Assembly (NCBI GenBank): GCA_966186435.1
Contig: CBIFWW010000041.1
Span: 1 to 23,760, forward strand
Direction of reading: 5' to 3'
Length of the DNA stretch: 23,760 bases
From: CBIFWW01 sp966186435
GTDB lineage: Bacteria; Pseudomonadota; Gammaproteobacteria; Enterobacterales; Enterobacteriaceae
The translations under genes and the position numbers were made by a program. A model generated the notes under the pieces. The model did not search any database. It worked only from the letters and a program-made list of their open reading frames with translations, and was not told the origin of the DNA. This document shows positions 13,637-21,320 of the stretch, piece by piece. How positions within the stretch are numbered: the stretch's first letter is position 1; the number at the start of each line of letters is the position of its first letter.

Positions 13637-14852
13637 ATGCCTGGCGTTGGCAGGCGGCGGCGGTAAACAGCACGTCGGTGGAGGAGTTCAGCGCGGTTTC
13701 ACAGGAATCCTGCAATACCCCGATGATAAAGCCCACGGCAACCACCTGCATGGCGATCTCATTCGGGATGCCGAACATGCCACAAGCCAGTGGGATCAGC
13801 AGCAGGGAACCACCGGCCACCCCGGAAGCGCCACAGGCGCACAGTGCGGCCACCACGCTCAACAGCAGCGCTGTCGGAATATCGACGGCAACCCCCAGCG
13901 TATTGACTGCGGCCAGGGTCAGCACCGTGATGGTGATGGCGGCCCCGGCCATATTGATAGTGGCACCCAGCGGGATTGATATGGAATAGGTATCCGGGTT
14001 GAGTTTCAGTCTCTCACACAGGCCCATGTTCACCGGGATATTTGCCGCAGAGCTACGGGTAAAGAAGGCAGTGACACCGCTCTCACGCAGGCACATCAGG
14101 GTTAATGGGTAGGGGTTGCGGCGGGTAGTAATAAACACCAGCAGCGGGTTAAGCACCAGGGCCACAAACAGCATACAGCTCACCAGCACCACCAGCAGAC
14201 GGGCATAGCCCCACAGGGTGTCAAAGCCAGTTTCTGCCAGGGTGGAAGCCACCAAACCAAAGATGCCGATAGGGGCAAAGCGAATCACCAGTTTCACCAT
14301 AAAGGTGACGGCGTTTGCCATGTCATTGACCAATGCCTTAGTACTGTCGCTGCCGTGGCGCAGTGCCCAACCCAGGCCGATAGCCCAAGCCAGAATACCG
14401 ATGTAGTTACCTTTCAGAATGGCATCTACTGGGTTAGCCACAATGCTGAACAGCAGCCCGCGTAGTACTTCAAAAATGCCCGATGGCGGGGTTATATCGC
14501 TGGCACCGGTAGCCAGCTCCAGGGTTGACGGTAACAAGAAGCTAAATAGCACCGCCGTCAGGGCTGCGGCAAAGGTGCCCAGCAGGTAGAGCCACAAAAT
14601 CGGGCGAATGGCGGTTTTTTGGCCTTTCTGGTGGTTGGCGATTGAAGCCATTACCAGGGTTAAAACCAGTACCGGTGCCACGGCTTTCAGGGCGCTAACG
14701 AACAGGCTACCCAATATGCCCACGGCAAGGGCGGAGGATTTGGAGACCAGGGCAAGGGCGATACCCAGTACCAGGCCAACCAGAATTTGTTTTACCAGGC
14801 TGCCCCGGCTGAGGCGCGCGAATAGCCCGCAAGGGCGAGAGTAACTTGTCAT
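13635..14852 (-). CDS. sstT: SstT, sodium:serine/threonine symporter
   Basis: The 405-residue product is the DAACS-family Na+/serine-threonine symporter of the inner membrane (E. coli SstT has 414 residues; the C-terminus is shorter here, ending AAACQRQA). Diagnostic segments include GSLVKQILVGLVLGI, FFTRSSAANIPVNM, the conserved SIPLGATINMAGAAITI and QDSCETALNSSTDVLFTAA. It has about eight to nine hydrophobic helices plus re-entrant loops. The ATG at 14852 has AGGAAG in front. It is convergent with uxaA and separated from alx by its own regulatory region. E. coli ygjV, usually next to sstT, is missing. Confidence 0.96.
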   Translation of the reverse strand: MTSYSRPCGLFARLSRGSLVKQILVGLVLGIALALVSKSSALAVGILGSLFVSALKAVAPVLVLTLVMASIANHQKGQKTAIRPILWLYLLGTFAAALTAVLFSFLLPSTLELATGASDITPPSGIFEVLRGLLFSIVANPVDAILKGNYIGILAWAIGLGWALRHGSDSTKALVNDMANAVTFMVKLVIRFAPIGIFGLVASTLAETGFDTLWGYARLLVVLVSCMLFVALVLNPLLVFITTRRNPYPLTLMCLRESGVTAFFTRSSAANIPVNMGLCERLKLNPDTYSISIPLGATINMAGAAITITVLTLAAVNTLGVAVDIPTALLLSVVAALCACGASGVAGGSLLLIPLACGMFGIPNEIAMQVVAVGFIIGVLQDSCETALNSSTDVLFTAAACQRQA

Positions 14853-14894
14853 GGCATGCTTCCTGTCTTGGAAAATGTGTCCTGCACCAATATG

Positions 14895-14908
14895 CGTAAT
14901 TGATTACG
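14895..14908. promoter_or_regulatory. Palindrome upstream of sstT
   Basis: CGTAAT-TG-ATTACG lies 43 bases before the sstT ATG. This is a perfect 6+6 inverted repeat of operator type, near the possible -10 TATAGA. The cognate regulator is not recognised. Confidence 0.4.
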
Positions 14909-14997
14909 TCTATAACCAGATGTAAGAAATTGTGTTTGCCTGAATGAGTATTAAGCAAAACGGCCCCTGAGGGAAGTAGGAGCAGCCATTTAACAAG

Positions 14998-15025
14998 CAC
15001 AAAAATGGCCCCATTTAGGAGCCAT
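14998..15025 (-). terminator. Terminator of alx
   Basis: On the minus strand ATGGCTCC, loop TAAAT, GGGGCCAT (one T-G pair), followed by TTTTTG. It lies about 25 bases after the alx stop. Confidence 0.8.
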
Positions 15026-15049
15026 GATTCATCTCGTTATCAGTGAGAA

Positions 15050-16015
15050 TTAGTTAACGTGCAGACGATCGCGGCGATGATTCACCCACGCATTGATGGC
15101 TAAAGTCAGCGCCAGAATGCTACCCACCACGCCGAGAGATACCCCAACCGGGATGTGGTAGAAATCGACAATCAGCATCTTCACGCCGATAAACACCAGA
15201 ATGATCGACAGCCCATACTTCAGCATGGTGAAACGCTCTGCCACACCCGCCAGCAGGAAGTACATGGCGCGCAGGCCGAGGATGGCGAACAGATTAGAGG
15301 TCAGCACAATGAACGGGTCGGTGGTGACCGCAAAAATAGCCGGGATGCTGTCCACGGCAAAGATCACATCGCTCAGCTCGACCAGAATCAGCACCAGCAA
15401 CAGTGGGGTGGCAAACAGCACGCCATTTTTGCGGGTGAAGAAGTGCTCGCTATCAATGGTGTCAGTCATCCGCAAATGGTTACGGATCCAGCGCACTAGC
15501 GGCTTATCACCGATATTGCCTTCTTCCTCTTTCGCCAGCGCCATTTTGACCCCGGTGAACAGCAAGAAGGCCCCAAACACATACAACAGCCAATCAAACT
15601 GGGTAATCAGCCAGCTACCGGCAAAGATCATAATGGTACGCAGGACGATGGCACCCAGCACCCCATAGATCAGCACCCGGCGTTGTAACGCAGGTGGGAT
15701 TGAGAAGTAGCTAAACAGCATCAGCCAGACGAAGACGTTATCCACCGCCAGGGCTTTCTCAATGATATAGCCGGTGAGGAACGCCATGGTTTGGGTATTC
15801 GCCACCTGGGGGCCGGCGGTGGTGGAGAGATACCACCAGAAGGCGGCGGCAAACAGCAGAGACAGCGTAACCCAGACCAGTGACCAGGCGGCGGCCTGCT
15901 TCATTGACATGGTATGGACGCCGCGACGGCCCTGAAGCAGCAGATCGATGGCCAACATAATGGTGACCACCAGAGCAAATACGCCCCATAGCAAAGGTGT
16001 GCCGACGGTATTCAT
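15050..16015 (-). CDS. alx: Alx, TerC-family membrane protein (Mn2+ export, alkaline response)
   Basis: The 321-residue product equals E. coli Alx (YgjT) in length. It is a TerC-family inner-membrane protein with about nine hydrophobic segments and the acidic in-membrane motifs EKALAVDN (86-93) and ELSDVIFAVDS (213-223), which probably bind metal. In E. coli, alx is induced at high pH and by manganese through a 5' riboswitch, and Alx influences Mn2+ export. The same leader is visible here (16033-16285). The start has AAGGA seven bases before ATG, just after the leader terminator hairpin. A terminator follows the gene. Confidence 0.96.
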   Translation of the reverse strand: MNTVGTPLLWGVFALVVTIMLAIDLLLQGRRGVHTMSMKQAAAWSLVWVTLSLLFAAAFWWYLSTTAGPQVANTQTMAFLTGYIIEKALAVDNVFVWLMLFSYFSIPPALQRRVLIYGVLGAIVLRTIMIFAGSWLITQFDWLLYVFGAFLLFTGVKMALAKEEEGNIGDKPLVRWIRNHLRMTDTIDSEHFFTRKNGVLFATPLLLVLILVELSDVIFAVDSIPAIFAVTTDPFIVLTSNLFAILGLRAMYFLLAGVAERFTMLKYGLSIILVFIGVKMLIVDFYHIPVGVSLGVVGSILALTLAINAWVNHRRDRLHVN

Positions 16016-16032
16016 AGGGTTCCTTGAGTTAT

Positions 16033-16065
16033 AAAAAAACGGCTGATATCAGAAGACATCAGCCG
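16033..16065 (-). terminator. Intrinsic terminator in the alx leader
   Basis: CGGCTGAT, 10 bases, ATCAGCCG, followed on the minus strand by seven T residues and then, 17 bases later, the alx ATG. It fits a transcription-attenuation element controlled by the upstream riboswitch. Confidence 0.8.
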
Positions 16066-16079
16066 CTTACTATAAATTC

Positions 16080-16250
16080 AGTATAGACCTTGCCCTCCGG
16101 CAAGGTCTCACTTACATCCGTACCCGTCATTGTTTCAAAGTTGCAGAGCCTGCAACTCAAATTATTGAGGGCCTAAATAGGATGCCCGGCGACCGGAAGC
16201 TTACGCTTCGTAATGACGACCCACCGGCAAGGAAGTTACTCCCCTTTGCA
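16080..16250 (-). promoter_or_regulatory. yybP-ykoY (Mn2+/pH-responsive, PRE) riboswitch of alx
   Basis: On the minus strand the leader begins with GCAAAGGGGAGTAACTTCC (around 16231-16249), the hallmark 5' part of the yybP-ykoY aptamer, followed by TGCCGGTGGGTCGTCATTACG and CGGTCGCCGGGCATCC as in the E. coli alx PRE. Further hairpins follow: AGTTGCAG/CTGCAACT (16139-16157) and a perfect 10-bp stem AGACCTTGCC/GGCAAGGTCT (16085-16108). The exact 3' boundary of the aptamer is uncertain. The RNA senses manganese and, in E. coli, alkaline pH during transcription. Confidence 0.85.
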
Positions 16251-16256
16251 TGTATC

Positions 16257-16285
16257 AAAATATGTCAGCACATTCACACCGTCAA
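16257..16285 (-). promoter_or_regulatory. alx promoter
   Basis: On the minus strand TTGACG (16280-16285), 17 bases, TATTTT (16257-16262). The predicted start is near 16250, which puts the riboswitch at the very 5' end of the transcript. Confidence 0.7.
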
Positions 16286-16313
16286 TGGAGAATGGGGGAG
16301 GGTTTACATAGTT

Positions 16314-17291
16314 TTACGCATCAGCCGGGAAAACCACCCCGGTCTGGCGGCGAATCTCCGTAGACAAACGTGAGGTGCTGCGGCTTACCGCGATACCCGG
16401 GTGATTTATCTCATTGGCCTGCACCAACTGAGCAAAGGTTTCTGCCTCATACAGCATGGTATTGATATGCTGCGGCAGGGAGAGATCCTGCGGCATTCCG
16501 CCCCGGGGGGTGAAGGTCACACGCTGGCATTCGGAGATCTTCTCAATCACCAGCGAACCGGCTTCGCCCTGGATCTCACTCGGTAGTAAGGAGTCACTCA
16601 CCTTGGAGTGTTGCAGGGTGACGTCAAAATCGCCGTAGTTCATCATCACGGTGCCATGGGCGTCGACGCCGCTGTCCAGCAGGCAGGCGCTGGCCTGTAC
16701 CGACTGCGGCTCACCAAACAGGGCTATTGCAGAAGCCAGGCAATAAAAACCGATATCCATAATCGAGCCATTGGAGAAGGCCGGGTTAAAGGTATTGGGG
16801 TTTTCCCCGTCCAGATAACGCTGGTAGCGGGAGGAGTACTGGCAGTAATTGATCAACGCCTTGCGCACTTTCCCCAGCTTCGGCAGCGCGTCTTTCAGGG
16901 CGATAAAGTTCGGCAGGCTGGCGGTTTTGAAGGCTTCAAACAGCACCACGTTATTGGCCTGGGCACAGGCGATGGCGGCATCGACTTCCGCCAGGTTGGA
17001 AGCCAGCGGCTTTTCGCAAATAACGTGTTTGCCCTGGTTGAGGAACAGGCAGCTTTGCGGGCCATGGAGGGCGTTCGGGCTGGCAATGTACACCGCGTCA
17101 ATGGCATCGCTGGTGGCCATCTCATCCAAAGAGGTAAACAACAGGTCTACCGGATAATCCTCGGCAAAGGCCTTAGCCTGCTCCAGGGTGCGGGAGTAAA
17201 TGGCCGTCAATGTGTAATGGCCGCTTTCATGGGCGGCATCCACGAACTGGCGGGTGATCCAGTTGGTACCAACAACAGCGAGACGTATCAT
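16314..17291 (-). CDS. ygjR: YgjR, Gfo/Idh/MocA family oxidoreductase
   Basis: The 325-residue product is an NAD(P)-dependent sugar- or polyol-type dehydrogenase of the Gfo/Idh/MocA family. It has an N-terminal Rossmann fold (RLAVVGTNWIT, residues 3-13), the signature VICEKPLASN (90-99, with the catalytic-type Lys94 in EKP), and a C-terminal alpha/beta domain with NGSIMDIGFYCLA. It matches E. coli YgjR. The substrate is unknown. The TAA stop is 29 bases before the alx -35 box. ygjP is 69 bases upstream on the same strand and they may share a transcript. E. coli ygjQ, between them there, is absent. Confidence 0.93.
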   Translation of the reverse strand: MIRLAVVGTNWITRQFVDAAHESGHYTLTAIYSRTLEQAKAFAEDYPVDLLFTSLDEMATSDAIDAVYIASPNALHGPQSCLFLNQGKHVICEKPLASNLAEVDAAIACAQANNVVLFEAFKTASLPNFIALKDALPKLGKVRKALINYCQYSSRYQRYLDGENPNTFNPAFSNGSIMDIGFYCLASAIALFGEPQSVQASACLLDSGVDAHGTVMMNYGDFDVTLQHSKVSDSLLPSEIQGEAGSLVIEKISECQRVTFTPRGGMPQDLSLPQHINTMLYEAETFAQLVQANEINHPGIAVSRSTSRLSTEIRRQTGVVFPADA

Positions 17292-17360
17292 CTTCAGGGG
17301 GATTCTCTGGTAGGTAAAAGGACCCCCATCCTGCCACGTTATCCACTAAAAATCAGTGCG

Positions 17361-17867
17361 TCAGGCGGCACTCCCGCTCTCAATAGCAAGCTGGGTTAAC
17401 CACAGGCGGGTATCGAACTCCAGCTGGTGATACTGCGGCTCCATATGGCAGCACAGTTGATAGAACGCCTTGTTGTGATCTTTTTCTTTCAGGTGCGCCA
17501 GTTCATGAACCACAATCATACGCAGGAAGTCTTCCGGCCCATTGCGGAACACCGTGGAAACCCGGATTTCGGCCTTGGCCTTCAGCTTGTTGCCCTGGAT
17601 ACGTGAAATGGCCGTGTGCATCCCCAGGGCGTGCTTCATCACCTGGATTTTATTATCGAAGGCCACCTTGTTGATCGGCGGGGCGCTTTTCAGGTAGCGG
17701 CTTTTCATATCCTGGGTGTATTGCCACAGGGCTTTATCACTGGTGATGTCGTGGCTGCCAGGATAGCGCTTCTGCAAAACCTCCCCCAGCCGGTTCTGGG
17801 TAATCAGGGTTTGTACCTGAGCAAGCAGATGCTCAGGGTAGCCCTGAAGATAGGTTAATGTGGTCAT
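17361..17867 (-). CDS. ygjP: YgjP, M48/DUF45-type zinc metallopeptidase-like protein
   Basis: The 168-residue product matches E. coli YgjP (167). It has a gluzincin-like motif HELAHLKEKDH: HELAH at 121-125 with His131 as the probable third ligand (HExxH-x5-H). The conserved KAEIRVSTVFRNGPEDFLRMIVV and CCHMEPQYHQLEFDTRLWL flank it. The ATG at 17867 has a strong AGGAGG site and fits the family start; an in-frame ATG 28 codons upstream lacks this support and would overlap rlmG's start region. It is divergent from rlmG across 83 bases. It probably cleaves peptides or proteins in the cytosol, but no substrate is known. Confidence 0.93.
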   Translation of the reverse strand: MTTLTYLQGYPEHLLAQVQTLITQNRLGEVLQKRYPGSHDITSDKALWQYTQDMKSRYLKSAPPINKVAFDNKIQVMKHALGMHTAISRIQGNKLKAKAEIRVSTVFRNGPEDFLRMIVVHELAHLKEKDHNKAFYQLCCHMEPQYHQLEFDTRLWLTQLAIESGSAA

Positions 17868-17950
17868 ATGGCCTCCTGGTGGAAAAAACAGTTTACGGCG
17901 CCGCCCTTTTAGGGGATAACACGCGCGGATTTTAGCATTCAGGAGGGCCA

Positions 17951-19078
17951 ATGAGCCACGTTGACTTAAGCGCGCGTTTTACGCTGCACCGATTCCCTAA
18001 AACTGACGCCGAAACACCTTTACAGGCGTGGGAAGCGGCGGATGACTATTTACTCCAACAGGTTGATAAGGTGTCTGGCCCGGTGGTGATCTTTAATGAT
18101 GCCTTTGGTGCGCTGGCTTGCGCCCTGCATCAGTATCAGCCGGTCAGCGTGTCTGACTCGGTAGTCGCCCAACTGGCAACCCGCCAGAACCTGATGGCTA
18201 ACGATCTGGATGATGAGCAGGTCACTTTGCAGGATTGCCTGGCACCGCTGCCTGCGGCCCCGGCGCTGGTGATCATCAAGATCCCTAAACAGCTGGCCCT
18301 GCTGGAACAACAGCTGGTGGCGCTGCGTGAAGTCTGCACCCCGGAAACCCGGATTATCGCCGGGGCCAAAGCCCGCGACGTGCACAACTCCACCCTGGCG
18401 TTGTTCGAACGGATCCTTGGGCCAACCACCACCAGCCTGGCCTGGAAGAAAGCGCGCCTGATCCACTGCACCTTTGCGGCCCCGGCGCTGGTTAAGGCCC
18501 CGGAAACCCAAAGCTGGCCGCTGGATGGCACCCCGTGGACCATCCACAATCATGCCAATGTCTTCTCCCGCAATAGCCTGGATATTGGCGCACGCCTGTT
18601 CCTCAACCACTTGCCGCAGGATCAGGAAGGTGAGCTGGTGGATTTAGGCTGTGGCAATGGCGTCATTGGCCTGATGCTGCTGGCGAAAAACCCTGAAGCC
18701 AAAGTGACCTTTGTTGATGAATCCTATATGGCGGTGGAATCCAGCCGGTTGAACGTGGAAACCAACCTGCCGGAAGACCTGGAACGCTGTGAATTCATCG
18801 CCAATGACTCCCTTTCCGGCCTGGAAGCCAACCGCTTTAACGCGGTGTTCTGCAACCCGCCGTTCCACCAGGAGCACGCGGTAACCGACCATATCGCCTG
18901 GCAGATGTTTAACGATGCCCGCCGCTGCTTGCAATGGGGCGGGGCGCTGTACATCGTCGGCAACCGCCACCTGGGCTACCACCAGAAGCTGAAGCGGGTC
19001 TTCGGTAACTGCAATGTGGTCGGCTCCAGCGCCAAGTTCGTGGTGCTGAAAGCCGTTAAAGTGCGTAAATCCCGTTAA
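17951..19078 (+). CDS. rlmG: RlmG, 23S rRNA (guanine-1835-N2) methyltransferase
   Basis: The 375-residue product matches E. coli RlmG (YgjO, 378). It methylates N2 of G1835 of 23S rRNA using SAM. The N-terminal half is a degenerate methyltransferase-like domain for RNA binding (about 1-190). The C-terminal half has the SAM-binding motif VDLGCGNGVIGL (230-241) and catalytic NPPF (302-305). ATG at 17951 follows AGGAGGG. Its stop codon overlaps the stop of fadH, the convergent neighbour, in a shared TTAA. Confidence 0.96.
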   Translation: MSHVDLSARFTLHRFPKTDAETPLQAWEAADDYLLQQVDKVSGPVVIFNDAFGALACALHQYQPVSVSDSVVAQLATRQNLMANDLDDEQVTLQDCLAPLPAAPALVIIKIPKQLALLEQQLVALREVCTPETRIIAGAKARDVHNSTLALFERILGPTTTSLAWKKARLIHCTFAAPALVKAPETQSWPLDGTPWTIHNHANVFSRNSLDIGARLFLNHLPQDQEGELVDLGCGNGVIGLMLLAKNPEAKVTFVDESYMAVESSRLNVETNLPEDLERCEFIANDSLSGLEANRFNAVFCNPPFHQEHAVTDHIAWQMFNDARRCLQWGGALYIVGNRHLGYHQKLKRVFGNCNVVGSSAKFVVLKAVKVRKSR

Positions 19079-21093
19079 AGGGTGAGGGCCAGTTGGGTGC
19101 CCTGGGCAATCGCCCGCCGGGCATCCAGCTCCAGCGCCACGTCACAGCCGCCGATGCGGTGTACCGTTTTCCCGGCGGCCTGTAGCGGGGCCTCCAGGGA
19201 GCGATTAGGATCCTGCCCGGCGCAAATAATCACATTATCCACCGCCAGCACCTGCTGCTCGCCATTCACCTCGATATGTAACCCCCGATCGTCGATCCGC
19301 TGATAATGCACCCCCGGGATCATTTTGACCCCACGGGCTAATAGCGTTGCACGATGGATCCAACCGGTAGTTTTACCTAACCCTTCACCGGGTTTACTGG
19401 TTTTACGCTGGAGCATGACGATCTGCCGTGGCGATGGTGGGATCGCTGGGCCACCGGGCTTCAGCCCGCCAACTTGCGTCAGGCTGGTGTCGATGCCCCA
19501 CTCGGCACAAAATGCATCAATGTTCTGGCTGGTGGGTTCCCCATGCTGGCTGAGGAACATCGCCGTATCAAAACCAATCCCCCCGCTGCCAATAATCGCC
19601 ACCTTCTGGCCCACCGCCCGGCCCTCTTTGAGCACGTCCAGGTAGTTGAGTACCTTCGGGTGATGAATACCTTCGATATCCGGCAGCCGGGGGGCAATGC
19701 CGGTGGCTAATACCACCTCATCAAAATCCATCAGCAGCTGTGGGGTAGCCCGTTCCCCCAGGCGTTGCGTCACTCGGGTCTGCTCCAGCATACGCCGGTA
19801 ATAGCGCAGAGTTTGGTAGAACTCCTCTTTGCCCGGAATACGCTTGGCAACATTAAACTGGCCGCCGATTTCCGGGGCGGCATCAAATAACGTTACCTGA
19901 TGGCCACGGGCCGCTGCATTCACGCTAAAGGCCAGGCCCGCAGGCCCGGCACCGACCACCGCAATACGTTTCACCTGGGTTGCCGGGGTAACAGGCATTT
20001 CGGTTTCATGGCAGGCCCGGGGGTTCACCAGGCAGGAGGTGATCTGGCCCTTAAAGATCTGATCGAGGCAAGCCTGGTTGCAGCCAATACAGGTGTTGAT
20101 AAGATCCGGGCGGCCAGCGGCGGCTTTACTCACCAGCTCGGCATCGGCCAGGAAGGGGCGGGCCATGGACACCATATCGGCATCGCCCGCTTCCAGGATC
20201 TGCTCGGCCACCGCCGGATCGTTAATCCGGTTAGTGGTGATTAACGGGATCTGCACATGGCCCTTTAGCGCCCGGGTCACCCAGCGGAAGGCACCCCGTG
20301 GGACGGAGGTGGCGATGGTGGGCACCCGTGCCTCATGCCAGCCGATCCCGGTATTAATAAGCGTGGCCCCGGCCTGTTCGATGGCGCGGGCTAGGGTGAT
20401 GGTCTGGGGCAGGGTGCCGCCGCCATCTACCAGATCCAGCATCGACAGGCGGTAGATAATAATAAACTCGCGGCCCACCCGCTGGCGCACCGCGCGCACC
20501 ACTTCAGTGGCAAAGCGCATGCGCCGGGTTTCATCACCCCCCCACTGGTCATCGCGCTGGTTGGTGCGGGCTGCCAGGAACTGGTTAATCAGGTAGCCCT
20601 CGGAACCCATAATCTCTACCCCGTCGTAGCCTGCCTGCTGGGCCAGTTGTGCACAGCGGGCAAAGCTTTCGATCTGCTGGAGGATCTCTTCTTCCGTCAG
20701 GGCATGGGGTGGGAAGGGGTTGATTGGGGCTTGAATGGCCGAGGGGGCCACCAGGCCCGGTTGATAGCTATAGCGCCCGGTGTGCAGGATCTGTAGCGCG
20801 ATCTTGCCCCCGGCCTGATGCACAGCCCGGGTAATAGTCTGGTGATGATCCAGATGGCTATCATCGGCCAGCTCCGCGCCCCCGGCAGTGGTGACGCCGC
20901 TCGGGTTAGGGGCAATGCCGCCGGTGACGATCAGCGCCACCCCGTGCTGCGCCCGTTCGGCATAGAAAGCGGCCAGCCGGGCAGCGCCGTCAGGGTGTTC
21001 TTCCAGCCCGGTGTGCATTGATCCCATTAATACCCGGTTCTTCAGGGTGGTGAAACCCAGATCCAGCGGGGCAAACACCGACGGATAGCTCAT
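19075..21093 (-). CDS. fadH: FadH, 2,4-dienoyl-CoA reductase (NADPH)
   Basis: The 672-residue product equals E. coli FadH in length. It reduces 2,4-dienoyl-CoA during beta-oxidation of unsaturated fatty acids. The N-terminal OYE-like TIM barrel holds FMN and the catalytic residues Tyr167 (GYLIN) and His253 (GWHE), shifted by one from the mature E. coli numbering. The 4Fe-4S ligands are Cys335, Cys338, Cys342 and Cys354 (CIGCNQACL, then SCLVNP). The C-terminal part has FAD and NADPH Rossmann motifs (VVGAGPAGLAFS from 379; IIGSGGIGFDTA). All key residues are present. A FadR-like operator lies 29 bases upstream, matching control by fatty acids. Confidence 0.97.
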   Translation of the reverse strand: MSYPSVFAPLDLGFTTLKNRVLMGSMHTGLEEHPDGAARLAAFYAERAQHGVALIVTGGIAPNPSGVTTAGGAELADDSHLDHHQTITRAVHQAGGKIALQILHTGRYSYQPGLVAPSAIQAPINPFPPHALTEEEILQQIESFARCAQLAQQAGYDGVEIMGSEGYLINQFLAARTNQRDDQWGGDETRRMRFATEVVRAVRQRVGREFIIIYRLSMLDLVDGGGTLPQTITLARAIEQAGATLINTGIGWHEARVPTIATSVPRGAFRWVTRALKGHVQIPLITTNRINDPAVAEQILEAGDADMVSMARPFLADAELVSKAAAGRPDLINTCIGCNQACLDQIFKGQITSCLVNPRACHETEMPVTPATQVKRIAVVGAGPAGLAFSVNAAARGHQVTLFDAAPEIGGQFNVAKRIPGKEEFYQTLRYYRRMLEQTRVTQRLGERATPQLLMDFDEVVLATGIAPRLPDIEGIHHPKVLNYLDVLKEGRAVGQKVAIIGSGGIGFDTAMFLSQHGEPTSQNIDAFCAEWGIDTSLTQVGGLKPGGPAIPPSPRQIVMLQRKTSKPGEGLGKTTGWIHRATLLARGVKMIPGVHYQRIDDRGLHIEVNGEQQVLAVDNVIICAGQDPNRSLEAPLQAAGKTVHRIGGCDVALELDARRAIAQGTQLALTL

Positions 21094-21121
21094 CTTTAGA
21101 GTCCAGTGTTAAATTATTGTT

Positions 21122-21138
21122 ATGTGGTCGGATGAGTT
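21122..21138. promoter_or_regulatory. Candidate FadR operator upstream of fadH
   Basis: The core TGGTCGGATGAGTT (21125-21138) fits 12 of 14 positions of the FadR consensus TGGTCNGACCAGTT, and 13 of 17 over the full site. It is close to the fadH start, where binding would block transcription until acyl-CoA releases FadR. Confidence 0.55.
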
Positions 21139-21281
21139 AACTGTAGCGGGCTGTCGCTAGAAGGGAAGTGGCGGGCGAGGTGATTGTGATGCCATTCAAA
21201 AAAAGCCCGCTGGGTGGCGGATCTAGAAGCGATAATGTCTGCACCGCGCAAGAAGCATAGCTTTACGGGATAATTACCGAA

Positions 21282-21316
21282 GTGAGAGAAAGAAACGGGC
21301 GCTTGTTGCGCCCGTT
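21282..21316 (-). terminator. Terminator of patA
   Basis: A perfect 9-bp stem AACGGGCGC / GCGCCCGTT with a 5-base loop starts five bases after the patA stop. The minus-strand tail is TCTTTCTCTC, only moderately T-rich. Confidence 0.75.
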
Positions 21317-21320
21317 TTAA

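Noticed and set aside
16608..17399. 263-codon plus-strand frame over ygjR
   Set aside because: It is antisense to an intact dehydrogenase whose motifs explain the sequence; the long frame follows from high GC codon bias.
17868..17951. 28-residue N-terminal extension of ygjP
   Set aside because: The AGGAGG site precedes the internal ATG at 17867, and the extension is unlike the family and overlaps the rlmG start.
18050..18610. 186-codon minus-strand frame over rlmG
   Set aside because: Shadow of rlmG; composition is low in recognisable motifs and there is no start signal.
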